DNA of 64,000 nt from JAFEDN01 sp963795715 (GCA_963795715.1 CAWCIY010000003.1:806001-870000); one strand, 5' to 3'; positions 20,218 through 29,436 are shown, numbered from the stretch's first letter. Program-made: numbers and translations. The notes: generated by a model from the sequence alone, not told the origin.

Positions 20218-20839
20218 AGTTTGAAAAATAACTAGATGCTAACTCTGGAAAATCAGTGCATAATATTAATCCAGAATGCTCAGAAAAGCCATGTTTTTTT
20301 AAAGAGTCCCAAAAAGGTAATTGATTACGCTGATGCAACTCAGGGGAAACAATGCAGGTAGTTATGCCGGCGGCAATTAATTTTTTAAGAGAATCAATGC
20401 GCCAATCATCGCTATCAAATGCATCGAACCAAATTCCTGCAGCTTGGTGAAGGTAGGCAGGATTTGATTCCACTTCGCTCATTCTAACGAAGGCCGGATT
20501 ACCGGCCAGAAGCTGGCTTCGAGTGTCAGGTATGGACATATCGAACACAAACCAATTTTTATAATCATATTGTTTCATCAGTGCGTTGATGGCAAAAGCC
20601 AATCCATCTGATTTAACATTAATGGCTAGAAGTGGATGGGAAGGCGCTGCCAATTGCAATACTTCCTCTAAAGTCAGTTCGTTGCCTTTAGGCGGATCAT
20701 GTGAGATGACCAATTTCCCCTGGCAGTCACGTACATCTGTTTCTGTGCCGAATCCTAATTCAAAGGAACGGACAAAAGCCTGGCGACTGTTTTTTTCATT
20801 AGGGTTAAGCCAGTAACCCCGATGGCTAATTATCTTCAT
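20210..20839 (-). CDS. Glycerophosphodiester phosphodiesterase-like protein
   Basis: Starting at the internal ATG at 20839, which begins directly with the family strand MKIISHRGYW, the protein has 209 residues. GDPD active-site elements are all present: HRG near residue 6, ETDVRD around 32-37 and SHDPP around 45-49. The protein is slightly short for the family. The upstream extension to 20878 lies inside the preceding gene and is not used. There is no signal peptide, so it acts in the cytoplasm, probably on a phosphodiester intermediate of the glycan route. Confidence 0.75.
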   Translation of the reverse strand: MKIISHRGYWLNPNEKNSRQAFVRSFELGFGTETDVRDCQGKLVISHDPPKGNELTLEEVLQLAAPSHPLLAINVKSDGLAFAINALMKQYDYKNWFVFDMSIPDTRSQLLAGNPAFVRMSEVESNPAYLHQAAGIWFDAFDSDDWRIDSLKKLIAAGITTCIVSPELHQRNQLPFWDSLKKHGFSEHSGLILCTDFPELASSYFSNYD

Positions 20840-21593
20840 GGTAGGAATCGGTAATGGTTTGGCTGATGGGGTCAGCAAGAAACTGTTCCAAATCTACGGG
20901 GGTTCCTAGGCCGTACATTCCGGTGCTTTCACTGCCGACAGAAAAAACGCCAATCTTTTTACCTATCTTTATTAAATAGTTATAAACGGGTGCGACATAA
21001 AACTCACCATTCACCTTTTCTTGATTTTTAATCATAGTTTCAGTGCTGGAAACGAAATCTTTTCCTTGGCTAAAATAATAAATTCCAACAGTGGCGTGAT
21101 CAGAGATGGGTTCTTTTTCTGCGACTCTGGTGACCATTTCCTCAGCATCCAAAGCGGCAAAGGACCATTTAGGATCGGTTGCATACATCGTCATGATTAA
21201 ACCGTCCAAAGATTTTTCTACCGATTTTTTTAAAAAATGATTAATGTTTGCTGTTATATATTGATCACTGTTGGCAATCATCAATGGATGCTCATTATCG
21301 ATTAAATGCCGGGCAGTAAGCACCGTACAAGCGGCTCCCTGTGTCACTTGGTCTAAAAAAATGATCTGACAACCTGGGGCCGAACGTTGCAACTGTTTTT
21401 CTAAATTAAAAGCAATATCGTGGTCTTTTTGGCAAATAAAAATAAACCGATGTGGTATTTGTGGTTTTATGTTTCTGATAACCAATTGAATCATTGGAAT
21501 ACCCTTGATAGGGATTAGCGGTTTTGGCATCTTATATCCCGCATTCACAAATCGACTGCCTCTGCCCGCCATTGGAATAACGATATTTAACAT
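20826..21593 (-). CDS. Sugar nucleotidyltransferase
   Basis: A 255-residue NTP transferase. The nucleotide-binding loop NIVIPMAGRGSRFVNAGYKMPKPLIPI is intact, unlike in its paralogue at 18863-19588, and is followed by GAACTVLTARHLI and PLMIANSDQYI as the substrate pocket and metal site. It is probably the enzyme that activates a sugar phosphate for the glycosyltransferases of this operon. It follows the ABC permease by 12 bases. Confidence 0.8.
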   Translation of the reverse strand: MLNIVIPMAGRGSRFVNAGYKMPKPLIPIKGIPMIQLVIRNIKPQIPHRFIFICQKDHDIAFNLEKQLQRSAPGCQIIFLDQVTQGAACTVLTARHLIDNEHPLMIANSDQYITANINHFLKKSVEKSLDGLIMTMYATDPKWSFAALDAEEMVTRVAEKEPISDHATVGIYYFSQGKDFVSSTETMIKNQEKVNGEFYVAPVYNYLIKIGKKIGVFSVGSESTGMYGLGTPVDLEQFLADPISQTITDSYHEDN

Positions 21594-21605
21594 AGATCTA
21601 CTTCA

Positions 21606-22847
21606 TTAACGACGATAATATTTTAATATGAATGATGCTAAAGTAATTGTGACTAACGCGAAACACAATAGTTTGATGATATTAGGGAGTAGTTGAGCTA
21701 AAGTAGCGTCGCGTACAAAAATGTCGACAAAGGATTGCAAAGCCCAATACATGGGAGAAAATTGGGTCAGGTGTTTAAGTCCCTCGGGCAAAAGATAAGG
21801 AGGAATAAAAATGCCGCCGATGGAGGCTAAGATAACAATGATAAAAGGTCCAATCACACTGGCTTGTTCTGTGGTTTTGACTAAAGACCCAATCAACATA
21901 CCAAAACCAGTGGCTGCCAAAGAAGCAGACAGACCAATCACGAATAAAGATCCCGGATGTGAGGTTACATTCAATTTGGGAAATCCAAACCAAGGTAAAA
22001 TGAATACCCCGACAGCCAGCATCAAAATCAACTGAAGTAGGTTAACGCAAACGAAAGCGCAGATTTTTCCCCAGATAACAAGATTCAAGGAAACCGGGGC
22101 GATCCACAGCCGGTCCATCACTCCTAATTTACGTTCTTTCACAATGACACCGGATAAAGGCGTAATGATAAAAAACATACCAAATAAGGCCCAAGCCGGC
22201 ACATTCTGTTGTACATCATTGGGTTGGGCGTTGGAAGCATGATCAATACGCACATAGTCGGTATCGATGCGGACTAAATTACTTTGACCTGCAGGAGGTA
22301 ACTTTTGCATGGTTATTTTACTTACTAGCTGCCGCCATAATTCCAACTCAATGCCTTGAGTGAGTAATTGCAGGCCTGAGGTGACTTGCTCCTGGAAATT
22401 TTTTGGCACCGCCGGGTCGAACAGTACTTTTATTTCGCCTGCAGGCAGAGGTGATACCACGTTGTTGGGTTGAGTTTGGTTTTGAATTTTACTATTAATC
22501 TGTTTGCTGAGATCAGTTGGGATAATGACAACACCCTGGTAATCGCCCGCGGCGACCGCCTTTTGGGCTTTATTTAGATCAATGGGTTTTCTATGTATGG
22601 TCGTTGTTAATTTGAAGCTTTTTATTTTAGCTAAACCGGTAATAATGCCTTTTGTGAACTCTCCAGAAGGATCTTGGTTAATTAACAGCAAATGTATTTT
22701 TCGTTCTTGTGAAGGGCTGATACTACTGGTCAGGGTTATAAACAGAACTAAACACATGGGCAACAGAAACAAGAAGATTAATCCTACTTTATCTCGCCAA
22801 AGCAATCGCCATTCTTTAGTAAAAACTGCAAATAATCTAGTAATCAT
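21606..22847 (-). CDS. ABC-2 type exporter permease
   Basis: A 413-residue permease with one N-terminal membrane helix (VGLIFLFLLPMCLVLFITL), a periplasmic domain of about 170 residues, and five further C-terminal helices ending in LCFALVTITLASFILKYYRR. This is the layout of the YhgE/YadH-like ABC-2 transporters. It pairs with the ATPase gene upstream. Because it begins an operon of sugar-activating and transferring enzymes it may export their product, but drug or lipid export is equally possible. Confidence 0.85.
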   Translation of the reverse strand: MITRLFAVFTKEWRLLWRDKVGLIFLFLLPMCLVLFITLTSSISPSQERKIHLLLINQDPSGEFTKGIITGLAKIKSFKLTTTIHRKPIDLNKAQKAVAAGDYQGVVIIPTDLSKQINSKIQNQTQPNNVVSPLPAGEIKVLFDPAVPKNFQEQVTSGLQLLTQGIELELWRQLVSKITMQKLPPAGQSNLVRIDTDYVRIDHASNAQPNDVQQNVPAWALFGMFFIITPLSGVIVKERKLGVMDRLWIAPVSLNLVIWGKICAFVCVNLLQLILMLAVGVFILPWFGFPKLNVTSHPGSLFVIGLSASLAATGFGMLIGSLVKTTEQASVIGPFIIVILASIGGIFIPPYLLPEGLKHLTQFSPMYWALQSFVDIFVRDATLAQLLPNIIKLLCFALVTITLASFILKYYRR

Positions 22848-22849
22848 AT

Positions 22850-22941
22850 AGCAATTCCCGCTGAGTTATAACTAATTAAAAAAAACTCCTCTTGATGAGG
22901 GATTTAAACCAGGAAGCAATGACCGCAGAGCGGGAATTGCT
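22850..22941. repeat. Perfect 13-base inverted repeat between the ABC genes
   Basis: AGCAATTCCCGCT (22850-22862) and AGCGGGAATTGCT (22929-22941) flank a 66-base spacer in the 99-base gap between the ATPase and the permease. It could form a cruciform or, in the operon mRNA, a long-range stem just before the permease start. Confidence 0.8.
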
Positions 22942-22946
22942 GGTAA

Positions 22947-23705
22947 TCATACTTCGTCTCTCAATTCTTTTCCGGTCAGATGAAAGAACACATCGGAAAG
23001 GCTAGTTGCGCCAGGTGACTTTCGAATTAGCGCCATGGGCGAATCATTGCACAAAATTACGCCGGTATCCAATATAGCTACTCGAGTGCACAAATGCTGG
23101 GCTTCTTCCAAGTAGTGGGTTGTATAAATGATGGTAGTGCCTTTTTCGTTAAGATCTGTCAAAATTTTGAAAATAAGATTTCTTGATTGAGGGTCAACGT
23201 GCGCCGCCGGTTCATCCAAAAATAAAATTTGAGGATGATTAATTAAACTCATGATTAGATTTGCTCGGCGCTGCATTCCGCCAGAGAAGGTTCCTACTTG
23301 TTGATCGTAAAAATTTTCTAAGCCAGAGATGTGTAAACATTCTTCGGTGCGTTCTTTAAGTACCTTACGTTGTAATCGGTACATGCGGCCGAAAAAAGCA
23401 ATATTTTCTCGCAAGGTGAGCGTGGGATAAAGTGCGATTTCCTGCGGCACCAAATTAAAAATAGATTTAATTTCTGATAAATGCCTGGGAATAGAGTTTC
23501 CAGCCATTTTAACTTCACCGCTGGTAGCTGAAATCAATCCACATAAAATGGAAATCAAAGTAGTTTTGCCGCTGCCGTTTGGGCCCAGAAGACCAAAAAA
23601 TTCTTGTTTATGAATCGAAAGATTTAGATTGTGCAAAGCAGGCTTGGAATTGCGGCGATACCGCTTGGTTAAATTGTTAATTTCGATAATGGAATTAGTA
23701 TTCAA
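22947..23705 (-). CDS. ABC transporter ATPase
   Basis: 252 residues with Walker A GLLGPNGSGKTT, signature FSGGMQRRANLIMSLINHP, Walker B ILFLDEPAAHVD and the H-loop TTHYLEEA. It is the nucleotide-binding partner of the ABC-2 permease that follows. It is the first gene of the minus-strand run that extends to hpnO, although the 99-base gap with an inverted repeat after it may mark a regulatory point. Confidence 0.92.
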   Translation of the reverse strand: MNTNSIIEINNLTKRYRRNSKPALHNLNLSIHKQEFFGLLGPNGSGKTTLISILCGLISATSGEVKMAGNSIPRHLSEIKSIFNLVPQEIALYPTLTLRENIAFFGRMYRLQRKVLKERTEECLHISGLENFYDQQVGTFSGGMQRRANLIMSLINHPQILFLDEPAAHVDPQSRNLIFKILTDLNEKGTTIIYTTHYLEEAQHLCTRVAILDTGVILCNDSPMALIRKSPGATSLSDVFFHLTGKELRDEV

Positions 23706-23900
23706 ATTCTCACCTATAGGTGCTATGGAGCAGCTGATCGTCTGCTCTGCGCTAAAAAAGCAAGATTATTACTGAATATTATAAATTGGTCAAATATCAG
23801 CAATGTCGGGGGTGCAATTAAAACTGCGATTTGTAGAAAATTGGCTTTTCGCCAAATTTTGCATATATTTAACTTTAGAAATAGTATTTTATAAGGTGTA

Positions 23901-23929
23901 TTCACAGCCCCGTTAAAGTTCGCTATAAT
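23901..23929 (+). promoter_or_regulatory. Sigma70 promoter of the mevalonate operon
   Basis: TTCACA (23901-23906) and a perfect TATAAT (23924-23929) are separated by the optimal 17 bases, pointing toward mvaA. The remaining part of the 23706-24077 gap holds no convincing gene. Confidence 0.8.
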
Positions 23930-23935
23930 TCTTGG

Positions 23936-24077
23936 CCTAAATTAAAAATACGTGGCATGGCCTTGCCAATGGGTGAGAGGCAACGTTTTGGTGTCAATGC
24001 GATTGCCCTGGGGCGAGAGTGCCATGGGCTGAAGATACCTTTTATAAAATAATTAAAAGAAATATAGGAGATAGAAT
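23936..24077 (+). promoter_or_regulatory. Structured 5' leader of mvaA with two similar hairpin units
   Basis: Between the promoter and the TTG start is a leader of about 140 bases containing two related units: TTGCCAATGGGTGAGAGGCA and TTGCCCTGGGGCGAGAGTGC. Each could fold by pairing TTGCC or GCC with GGCAA or GGC. A clear TAGGAG ribosome site follows at 24065-24070. The repeat suggests RNA-level regulation, but no known riboswitch class is recognised. Confidence 0.4.
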
Positions 24078-25154
24078 TTGAAGCAGCTTGACGTGGCGGC
24101 CGTCCCTATGAAAGTGATCGGACCGATTAAAATCATTGGTCCGGAGGTGAATGATGAAATCATGGTTCCCTTGGCAACTTTTGAAACACCTCTTTGGCCT
24201 TCAACTGATCGAGGCGCCAAAGTTTCCAGATTAGCCGGCGGCATACAGGCAGTGGTGGTACAGGATTGTATGACTCGGTCGATTTTAGTAGAAGCGCCTA
24301 CCGCACACCATGCTCAGCAGGTTTTAAATGATTTGCATCAACAGAAGGCCGCCCTCATTGCAGTTGTAACAGAAACCAGCCGGTATGCTTCTTTTCAAGA
24401 CTGGCACGGTCAAATAGTAGGTAATTTATTGTATCTTCGGTTTTCCTTACAAACTGGGGATGCTTCTGGGCACAACATGGTCACCAAAGCCGCAGATGCT
24501 TTGCTGAATTGGTTGTTGAATCGACACAACCACCTACGTTATGTATCTGTTTCAGGCAACTTATGCATAGACAAGAAAGTTTCGGCTATTAATGGGATCT
24601 TAGGCCGAGGAAAATACGTGGTAGCTGAATTAACTATTTCCAAGGAAATTTGTCAGCAGCGTCTTAAAACCACCCCTGAAAAGTTAGTAAACTTGCATAT
24701 TAAAAAAAATCTCATTGGCACCGCCTTAGCGGGTGGAATCAGAACTGCTAACGCCCATTTTGCCAATATGCTACTGGCGTTTTATTTGGCTACAGGCCAA
24801 GATGCGGCCAACATTATAGAAGGCTCGCAAGGGATGGTTCATGCTGAAGTCAGAAATGAAGATTTATATTTTTCTGTCACTCTACCCAATATTATTGTTG
24901 GAACTGTGGGTAACGGCAAGCATTTAGAGTTTGTACGCCATAATTTAGAGCTTATGAAGTGTTTAGAAAAAGGCAAAGCAGGGTTGAACGCTCGGCGTTT
25001 AGCCATCATTGCTGCAGCTACTGTACTTTGTGGGGAGATTTCTTTATTGGCGGCGCAAACCAATCCAGGTGAGTTGATGCGCAGTCATATTCAACTAGAA
25101 CGATTGGCGCACCGCCGGCAGGAGCGTCAAGAAAGGGAGAAAACCCATGCTTGA
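24078..25154 (+). CDS. mvaA: Hydroxymethylglutaryl-CoA reductase
   Basis: Reduces HMG-CoA to mevalonate. The start is a TTG at 24078, chosen because TAGGAG lies 7 bases upstream and the protein begins normally there. The 358 residues contain the substrate-binding strand VPLATFETPLWPSTDRGAK, the catalytic-domain segments ETSRYASFQD, RFSLQTGDASGHNMVTKAAD (the DAMGMN-type dinucleotide motif in altered form), DKKVSAINGILGRGKYVVAE, and NAHFANMLLAFYLATGQDAANIIEGSQG, then LPNIIVGTVGNGK. The pattern is nearer to class I (eukaryote/archaeon-like) enzymes than to the class II Pseudomonas type. It overlaps the next gene by 8 bases. Confidence 0.88.
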   Translation: MKQLDVAAVPMKVIGPIKIIGPEVNDEIMVPLATFETPLWPSTDRGAKVSRLAGGIQAVVVQDCMTRSILVEAPTAHHAQQVLNDLHQQKAALIAVVTETSRYASFQDWHGQIVGNLLYLRFSLQTGDASGHNMVTKAADALLNWLLNRHNHLRYVSVSGNLCIDKKVSAINGILGRGKYVVAELTISKEICQQRLKTTPEKLVNLHIKKNLIGTALAGGIRTANAHFANMLLAFYLATGQDAANIIEGSQGMVHAEVRNEDLYFSVTLPNIIVGTVGNGKHLEFVRHNLELMKCLEKGKAGLNARRLAIIAAATVLCGEISLLAAQTNPGELMRSHIQLERLAHRRQERQEREKTHA

Positions 25155-27399
25155 AGTGGGAATTGAAGCCATCGGTTTTTATTCTTCTCATTATTTTTTG
25201 GATTTAAAAACCCTAGCCCGTAAGCGTGGTGTCGAAGTAGATAAGTTTTATGTAGGTTTAGGTCAGCATAAAATGGCGGTGCCGCCTCCTGGTGAGGATA
25301 TTATCACTATGGCCGCCAACGCTGCAGCTTCTATTTTAAAAGAAGATTGTAGTGACATAGACCATTTGCTTTTTGCGACTGAGAGTGGCTTGGATTTCTC
25401 AAAAGCAGCGGGTATTTATGTCCACCGGCTCTTGAATTTACCTTCTCATTGCCGCGTAGTGGAGTTAAAGCAAGCTTGTTATAGCGCGACTGCCGCAATT
25501 CAGTTAGCGTTGCCCATGCTGAGAGCACATCCCGAAAAAAAAATCTTAGTAATCGCTTCCGACATTGCCCGTTATGGTTTGGAAACATCGGGCGAGTCTT
25601 CTCAAGGGGGAGGGGCAATTGCTTTATTGTTAAGCACTCAACCTAAAATTGTCAGTATCGAAAGCGCCAGCGGTTTTTATACCAAAGATGTCATGGATTT
25701 TTGGCGTCCCTATTATCGTGAAGAAGCTTTGGTAGATGGCAAATTTTCTTGTGATGTGTACTTGCAGGTACTGTTAGAAACATGGGCTAAATACACCGAA
25801 ATTTCTCATAATAATTATCAGGATTTTGCCCGTTTTTGTTATCATGCACCCGTGCCGGGCTTAGTGGAAAAAGCACACCGGTGGCTTGCCAAACGAACCA
25901 ATGTTGTTCTAGATAAAGAACAGGCGCAAAACGAATTAAATCATGCCTTGCAGTATAATCGAATTATCGGCAATACTTATACCGCCTCATTGTACGTCAG
26001 TTTGTTATCTTTGCTAGACAACGATCCGGAAGATTTGTCTCATAAACGAATTGGCCTGTACAGTTATGGTTCCGGTTGCGTGGGGGAATTTTTTTCAGTG
26101 AAGGTACTTCCGGGTTACCGGCAGTTTCTCACCACTTCTCAAAATCAGCAATTGCTGAAAGATCGTATCGAGTTGTCTTATGATCAATATGAGCAATTTT
26201 ATAAATTTAGTTTACCTACCGATGGCAGTGATTATTTATTGCCAAAACATCACACAGGTAAATTTCATTTAACGAATATTTCCCAACATAAACGTTGCTA
26301 TGAAGAAGTAAGCAATATTGGTCTGGAAAATGCTACGCGGCGTCATAATCGGGTGCAAGAAACGGGTGATTATAAAAGTTTAACCGTACGTACTCCGGGG
26401 AAACTTATTTTATCCGGAGAGCATGCGGTAGTGTATGGCAATCCGGCTTTAGCTATGGCGATTAATCTTTACACGGAAACCGCCATTAGTGGTTATGCTC
26501 CCGCCGAGCAAAAAAATATTTTGTTTAATTTGCTCGATTTTCGTTATCATCAAGCGCATAGCTTGTCTGCTTTGCGAAAGTTCAAGCAGGGAATCCAGGA
26601 TAAATATCAGAAGTTTTTGCAAGGGCAATATGGCATACGGGATGTTTTGAAACAGCCTTTTGAACTTATGCAGTTTGCGGTAACGCATCTGATTGATAAT
26701 CACAAAGTGAATCTGCCGCAAGGAATAGAAGTACGTACGACTTCCAGTATCCCGATGGGTTGCGGCATGGGATCTTCAGCCGCGGCGGTAGTGAGTTCTA
26801 TGTTTGCAGTAGCACAGTTTTCTAAACTGGAAATGGATTTAGAAAGTTGTTATCAATTGGCGTGGGAAGCTGAAAATATGCAACATGGCCATTCCAGCGG
26901 AGTGGATGTTTATTTGGTGCTTCATGGAGGTTGTATCCGCTTTCAAAAAGGAGGCCCAAAAGAAACCCGGCCGATTCCAAATCGTTCTTTTTTATTAGTG
27001 AATACCGGCTCACCTGCAGCGACTACCGGCGAATGTGTGAGTGCAGCGGCTGTTTTTTTAAAGAATGATAAAACACTGTTAAGTGAATTTGCACAAGCTA
27101 CCAATCAAATGGATGTTGCATTACAAAAGAATGATAACGCATCTTTGATTGAGGGGATTCGTTATAATCATCGGTTATTGACTAAAATAGGCGTCGTGCC
27201 ACAGCAAGTGCAAAATTTCATAGCCCAAGTAGAACAAAGTGGCGGGGCTGCTAAGATCTGCGGAGCGGGTTCAGTGTATGGCGACTCTGCTGGTGCAGTA
27301 TTGGTTGTTGCCAATGAAGACCTCAGTGAGTTAGTTCAAGACTATAATTACCAGTCAATGCTGATACAAGGAGAATTAAAGGGCACTCACCTGGTGTGA
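25147..27399 (+). CDS. Fused HMG-CoA synthase - mevalonate kinase
   Basis: One 750-residue frame carries two mevalonate pathway enzymes. Residues 1 to about 390 are HMG-CoA synthase with the catalytic set in family register: E79 (FATESGLDF), C111 (LKQACYSATAA) and H233 (FCYHAPVPG), plus YGSGCVGEFF. Residues about 409-750 are a GHMP kinase of the mevalonate kinase type: RTPGKLILSGEHAVVYGNPALA, the ATP loop SIPMGCGMGSSAAAVVSS (about 533-550), HGHSSGVDVYLVLHGG and a C-terminal KICGAGSVYGDSAGAV. Both halves look complete, with about 20 linker residues and no stop or start between. It overlaps mvaA by 8 bases, so enzymes before and after mvaA chemically are made as one chain. Confidence 0.9.
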   Translation: MLEVGIEAIGFYSSHYFLDLKTLARKRGVEVDKFYVGLGQHKMAVPPPGEDIITMAANAAASILKEDCSDIDHLLFATESGLDFSKAAGIYVHRLLNLPSHCRVVELKQACYSATAAIQLALPMLRAHPEKKILVIASDIARYGLETSGESSQGGGAIALLLSTQPKIVSIESASGFYTKDVMDFWRPYYREEALVDGKFSCDVYLQVLLETWAKYTEISHNNYQDFARFCYHAPVPGLVEKAHRWLAKRTNVVLDKEQAQNELNHALQYNRIIGNTYTASLYVSLLSLLDNDPEDLSHKRIGLYSYGSGCVGEFFSVKVLPGYRQFLTTSQNQQLLKDRIELSYDQYEQFYKFSLPTDGSDYLLPKHHTGKFHLTNISQHKRCYEEVSNIGLENATRRHNRVQETGDYKSLTVRTPGKLILSGEHAVVYGNPALAMAINLYTETAISGYAPAEQKNILFNLLDFRYHQAHSLSALRKFKQGIQDKYQKFLQGQYGIRDVLKQPFELMQFAVTHLIDNHKVNLPQGIEVRTTSSIPMGCGMGSSAAAVVSSMFAVAQFSKLEMDLESCYQLAWEAENMQHGHSSGVDVYLVLHGGCIRFQKGGPKETRPIPNRSFLLVNTGSPAATTGECVSAAAVFLKNDKTLLSEFAQATNQMDVALQKNDNASLIEGIRYNHRLLTKIGVVPQQVQNFIAQVEQSGGAAKICGAGSVYGDSAGAVLVVANEDLSELVQDYNYQSMLIQGELKGTHLV

Positions 27400-27458
27400 T
27401 TTAAGGAAAATGAGGCATTGCACTTTTAATTTGTGGGGTGAGGTGTCGCCCCGACTGC

Positions 27459-28070
27459 TCAGCAATCGCTCCAGCCCACGCGATAAATTTTTCCAGTCTG
27501 CGCGCCTTCAACACTTTTGCTGTACGCAAGAGCCACTTGAGCTGCTGAAACCGGTTCAAAACCGCGAAAATAGTTAGCATAACTACTCATGGATTCCGTT
27601 AGTACGGTGGGGCTGACAACATTAATGCGAATATTACGCGGCAATTCAATCGCAGCGGCTTTAACAAAACCTTCTAGCGCGCCATTAACCATGGATGCTG
27701 AAGAACCATAGCGAATGGGATCTTGGCTTAAAATACCACTGGTGAGTGTGAATGATCCGCAGTCATTAAGATAATTTAATCCCTGTAACACCAAGTTAAT
27801 TTGTCCCATCAATTTGCTCTGCAAACCAACCGCGTATTTTTGCGATGACATATCCGTCAATGCCGCAAATTCAACTTTGCCTGTAGTTGCCACCACAGCA
27901 TCTACTTTGCCTACCTTTTGGTATAAAGCAGCGATGGATTGCTCATCGGTAATATCCACTTGCAAATCTCCCTGCTTGTTGCCAACGCTGATCACGGAAT
28001 GCCGTTGCGATAATTCTTTCATTACGGCTCGACCAATAGTCCCCGTAGCCCCAATAATAATAATTTTCAT
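27459..28070 (-). CDS. Short-chain dehydrogenase/reductase
   Basis: A compact 203-residue SDR. The NAD(P)-binding motif GATGTIGRAV is at residues 7-16. The active site has Ser in TLTSGILS, and YGSSASMVNGALEGFVKAAA, where the usual YxxxK is modified to YGSSAS...N, so catalysis may be altered. It is followed by the sequence WSDC-stop, whose coding DNA recurs in the Hcp toxin array. It overlaps the carboxymuconolactone decarboxylase-like gene by 1 base and is divergent from a LysR regulator, the usual layout of a LysR-controlled operon. Confidence 0.8.
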   Translation of the reverse strand: MKIIIIGATGTIGRAVMKELSQRHSVISVGNKQGDLQVDITDEQSIAALYQKVGKVDAVVATTGKVEFAALTDMSSQKYAVGLQSKLMGQINLVLQGLNYLNDCGSFTLTSGILSQDPIRYGSSASMVNGALEGFVKAAAIELPRNIRINVVSPTVLTESMSSYANYFRGFEPVSAAQVALAYSKSVEGAQTGKIYRVGWSDC

Positions 28071-28444
28071 TACTTGTCTCCTAAAATTGATTTTGCTGCC
28101 AAAAGTGAATTAGTTACGGCAGGAAATCCTGCGTAAAGTCCGGTTTGTAAAATGACTTCGATAATTTCCTGCTTAGTTGCACCCACGTTAATTGCGGCTT
28201 CAATATGTGCCAATAATTGTGCGGTGGCTGTGCCTAATGTAACACATGCGGCGATAATAGCTAATTCCCTAGTTTTGATATCCAAACCAGGACGGTTAAA
28301 TATGCTGCCGAAACCCCATTCAATAGTCATGGTTACAAAGTCTGGGCAAATATCTTGCAAGCTATTAACAAGGGCTTCTCCAGCATGGCCGCCATGCAGC
28401 TTTTTTAAAAGTTCTAAACCGTTATTATATTTTTCAGAATTCAT
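28070..28444 (-). CDS. Carboxymuconolactone decarboxylase / AhpD-like protein
   Basis: A 124-residue all-helical protein with the family core RPGLDIKTRELAIIAACVTLGTATAQLLAHIEAAINVGATKQEIIEVI. The AhpD redox CxxC is absent, and a single Cys occurs in the core helix, so it is closer to the decarboxylase/unknown subgroup than to the peroxidase. It is the first gene of a two-gene operon with the SDR, divergent from lysR. Confidence 0.85.
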   Translation of the reverse strand: MNSEKYNNGLELLKKLHGGHAGEALVNSLQDICPDFVTMTIEWGFGSIFNRPGLDIKTRELAIIAACVTLGTATAQLLAHIEAAINVGATKQEIIEVILQTGLYAGFPAVTNSLLAAKSILGDK

Positions 28445-28563
28445 AAAAACCTCTCTAATATGTAGTTACTGTTTACTATAAGTATTTCCGTTGGCATTTT
28501 AAATATGCTATCATGAAAAAGATTATTGCAAATTTCGCAACAATGTATTTATGCTGGGTATTT

Positions 28564-29436
28564 ATGCTAGAAAACGCAAAAACTTTTATTAAACTAGTTG
28601 AAAATCTAAGTTTTTCTAAGACTGCCAAGCAGCTGAGAATATCTACTTCAGCAGTCACCCGGCAAATTGAAAAGCTGGAAAGCGACTTAGGAGTACGGTT
28701 ATTACAACGCAGCACTCGTCAAATCTCATTAACTGAAGCCGGCGCTATTTTTTATAAAAACTGCTTAAATTTACTTGAGATTTACACGACAGCACAAAAA
28801 CAGATTAAAAATTTACATCATGAGTTAATCGGTGTTCTAAAGATTGGATTACCCAGCTCCATCAGTCATCTTTATGTATCAACTGCATTGCCTGAGTTTA
28901 TTAAAAAATATCCTAATCTAAAAATTGATATCGTCAATGGCAATCATTTGTTAGATTTACTCAGCAGTGGATTTGATTTGATCATCCATTGCGGTGAATT
29001 AGCCGCTTCTAATTTATATTATCGTAAATTGGGCGCTTGGGAAAAAGTGACTTGTGCCTCGCCCAGTTATTTTAAAAAATTTGGCACTCCTAAAACTCCA
29101 CAAGATCTGATTCAACACAACTGTCTTGATCATTATGATAACGTCGATAAAACTTGGGAATATCAACTCGGTAATAAAATCACATCCATTGCGGTACACG
29201 GCAACGTTCGAGCCAATAGCAGTCTGGATTTAAAAAATCTGGCGCTTTCTGGCTTAGGCATTGTTTATTTACCCAGTTTTACTGTGAAATCTGAAATACG
29301 TAGCGGGGCGCTAAAAATTATTTTAAACGAATATCAAATTTCACCACTCAGTATCTATGCAGTTTATCCTTCTAAACAGTTTCTAGATAAAAAAGCCACG
29401 GTTTTTATGGATTTTTTAGAAAAACTATTACAATGA
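28564..29436 (+). CDS. LysR-family transcriptional regulator
   Basis: A 290-residue LysR regulator counted from the ATG at 28564 (an upstream in-frame ATG at 28513 adds 17 atypical residues). The N-terminal winged helix reads FIKLVENLSFSKTAKQLRISTSAVTRQIEKLESDLGVRLLQRSTRQISLTEAG. The C-terminal co-inducer domain starts GVLKIGLPSSISHLY. It is divergent from the two-gene SDR operon, which is therefore its likely target. The inducer is unknown. Confidence 0.9.
   Translation: MLENAKTFIKLVENLSFSKTAKQLRISTSAVTRQIEKLESDLGVRLLQRSTRQISLTEAGAIFYKNCLNLLEIYTTAQKQIKNLHHELIGVLKIGLPSSISHLYVSTALPEFIKKYPNLKIDIVNGNHLLDLLSSGFDLIIHCGELAASNLYYRKLGAWEKVTCASPSYFKKFGTPKTPQDLIQHNCLDHYDNVDKTWEYQLGNKITSIAVHGNVRANSSLDLKNLALSGLGIVYLPSFTVKSEIRSGALKIILNEYQISPLSIYAVYPSKQFLDKKATVFMDFLEKLLQ

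Noticed and set aside
23723..23905. 60-codon minus-strand frame in the gap before mvaA
   Set aside because: No ribosome site, composition of AT-rich non-coding DNA, and it overlaps the mvaA promoter region.
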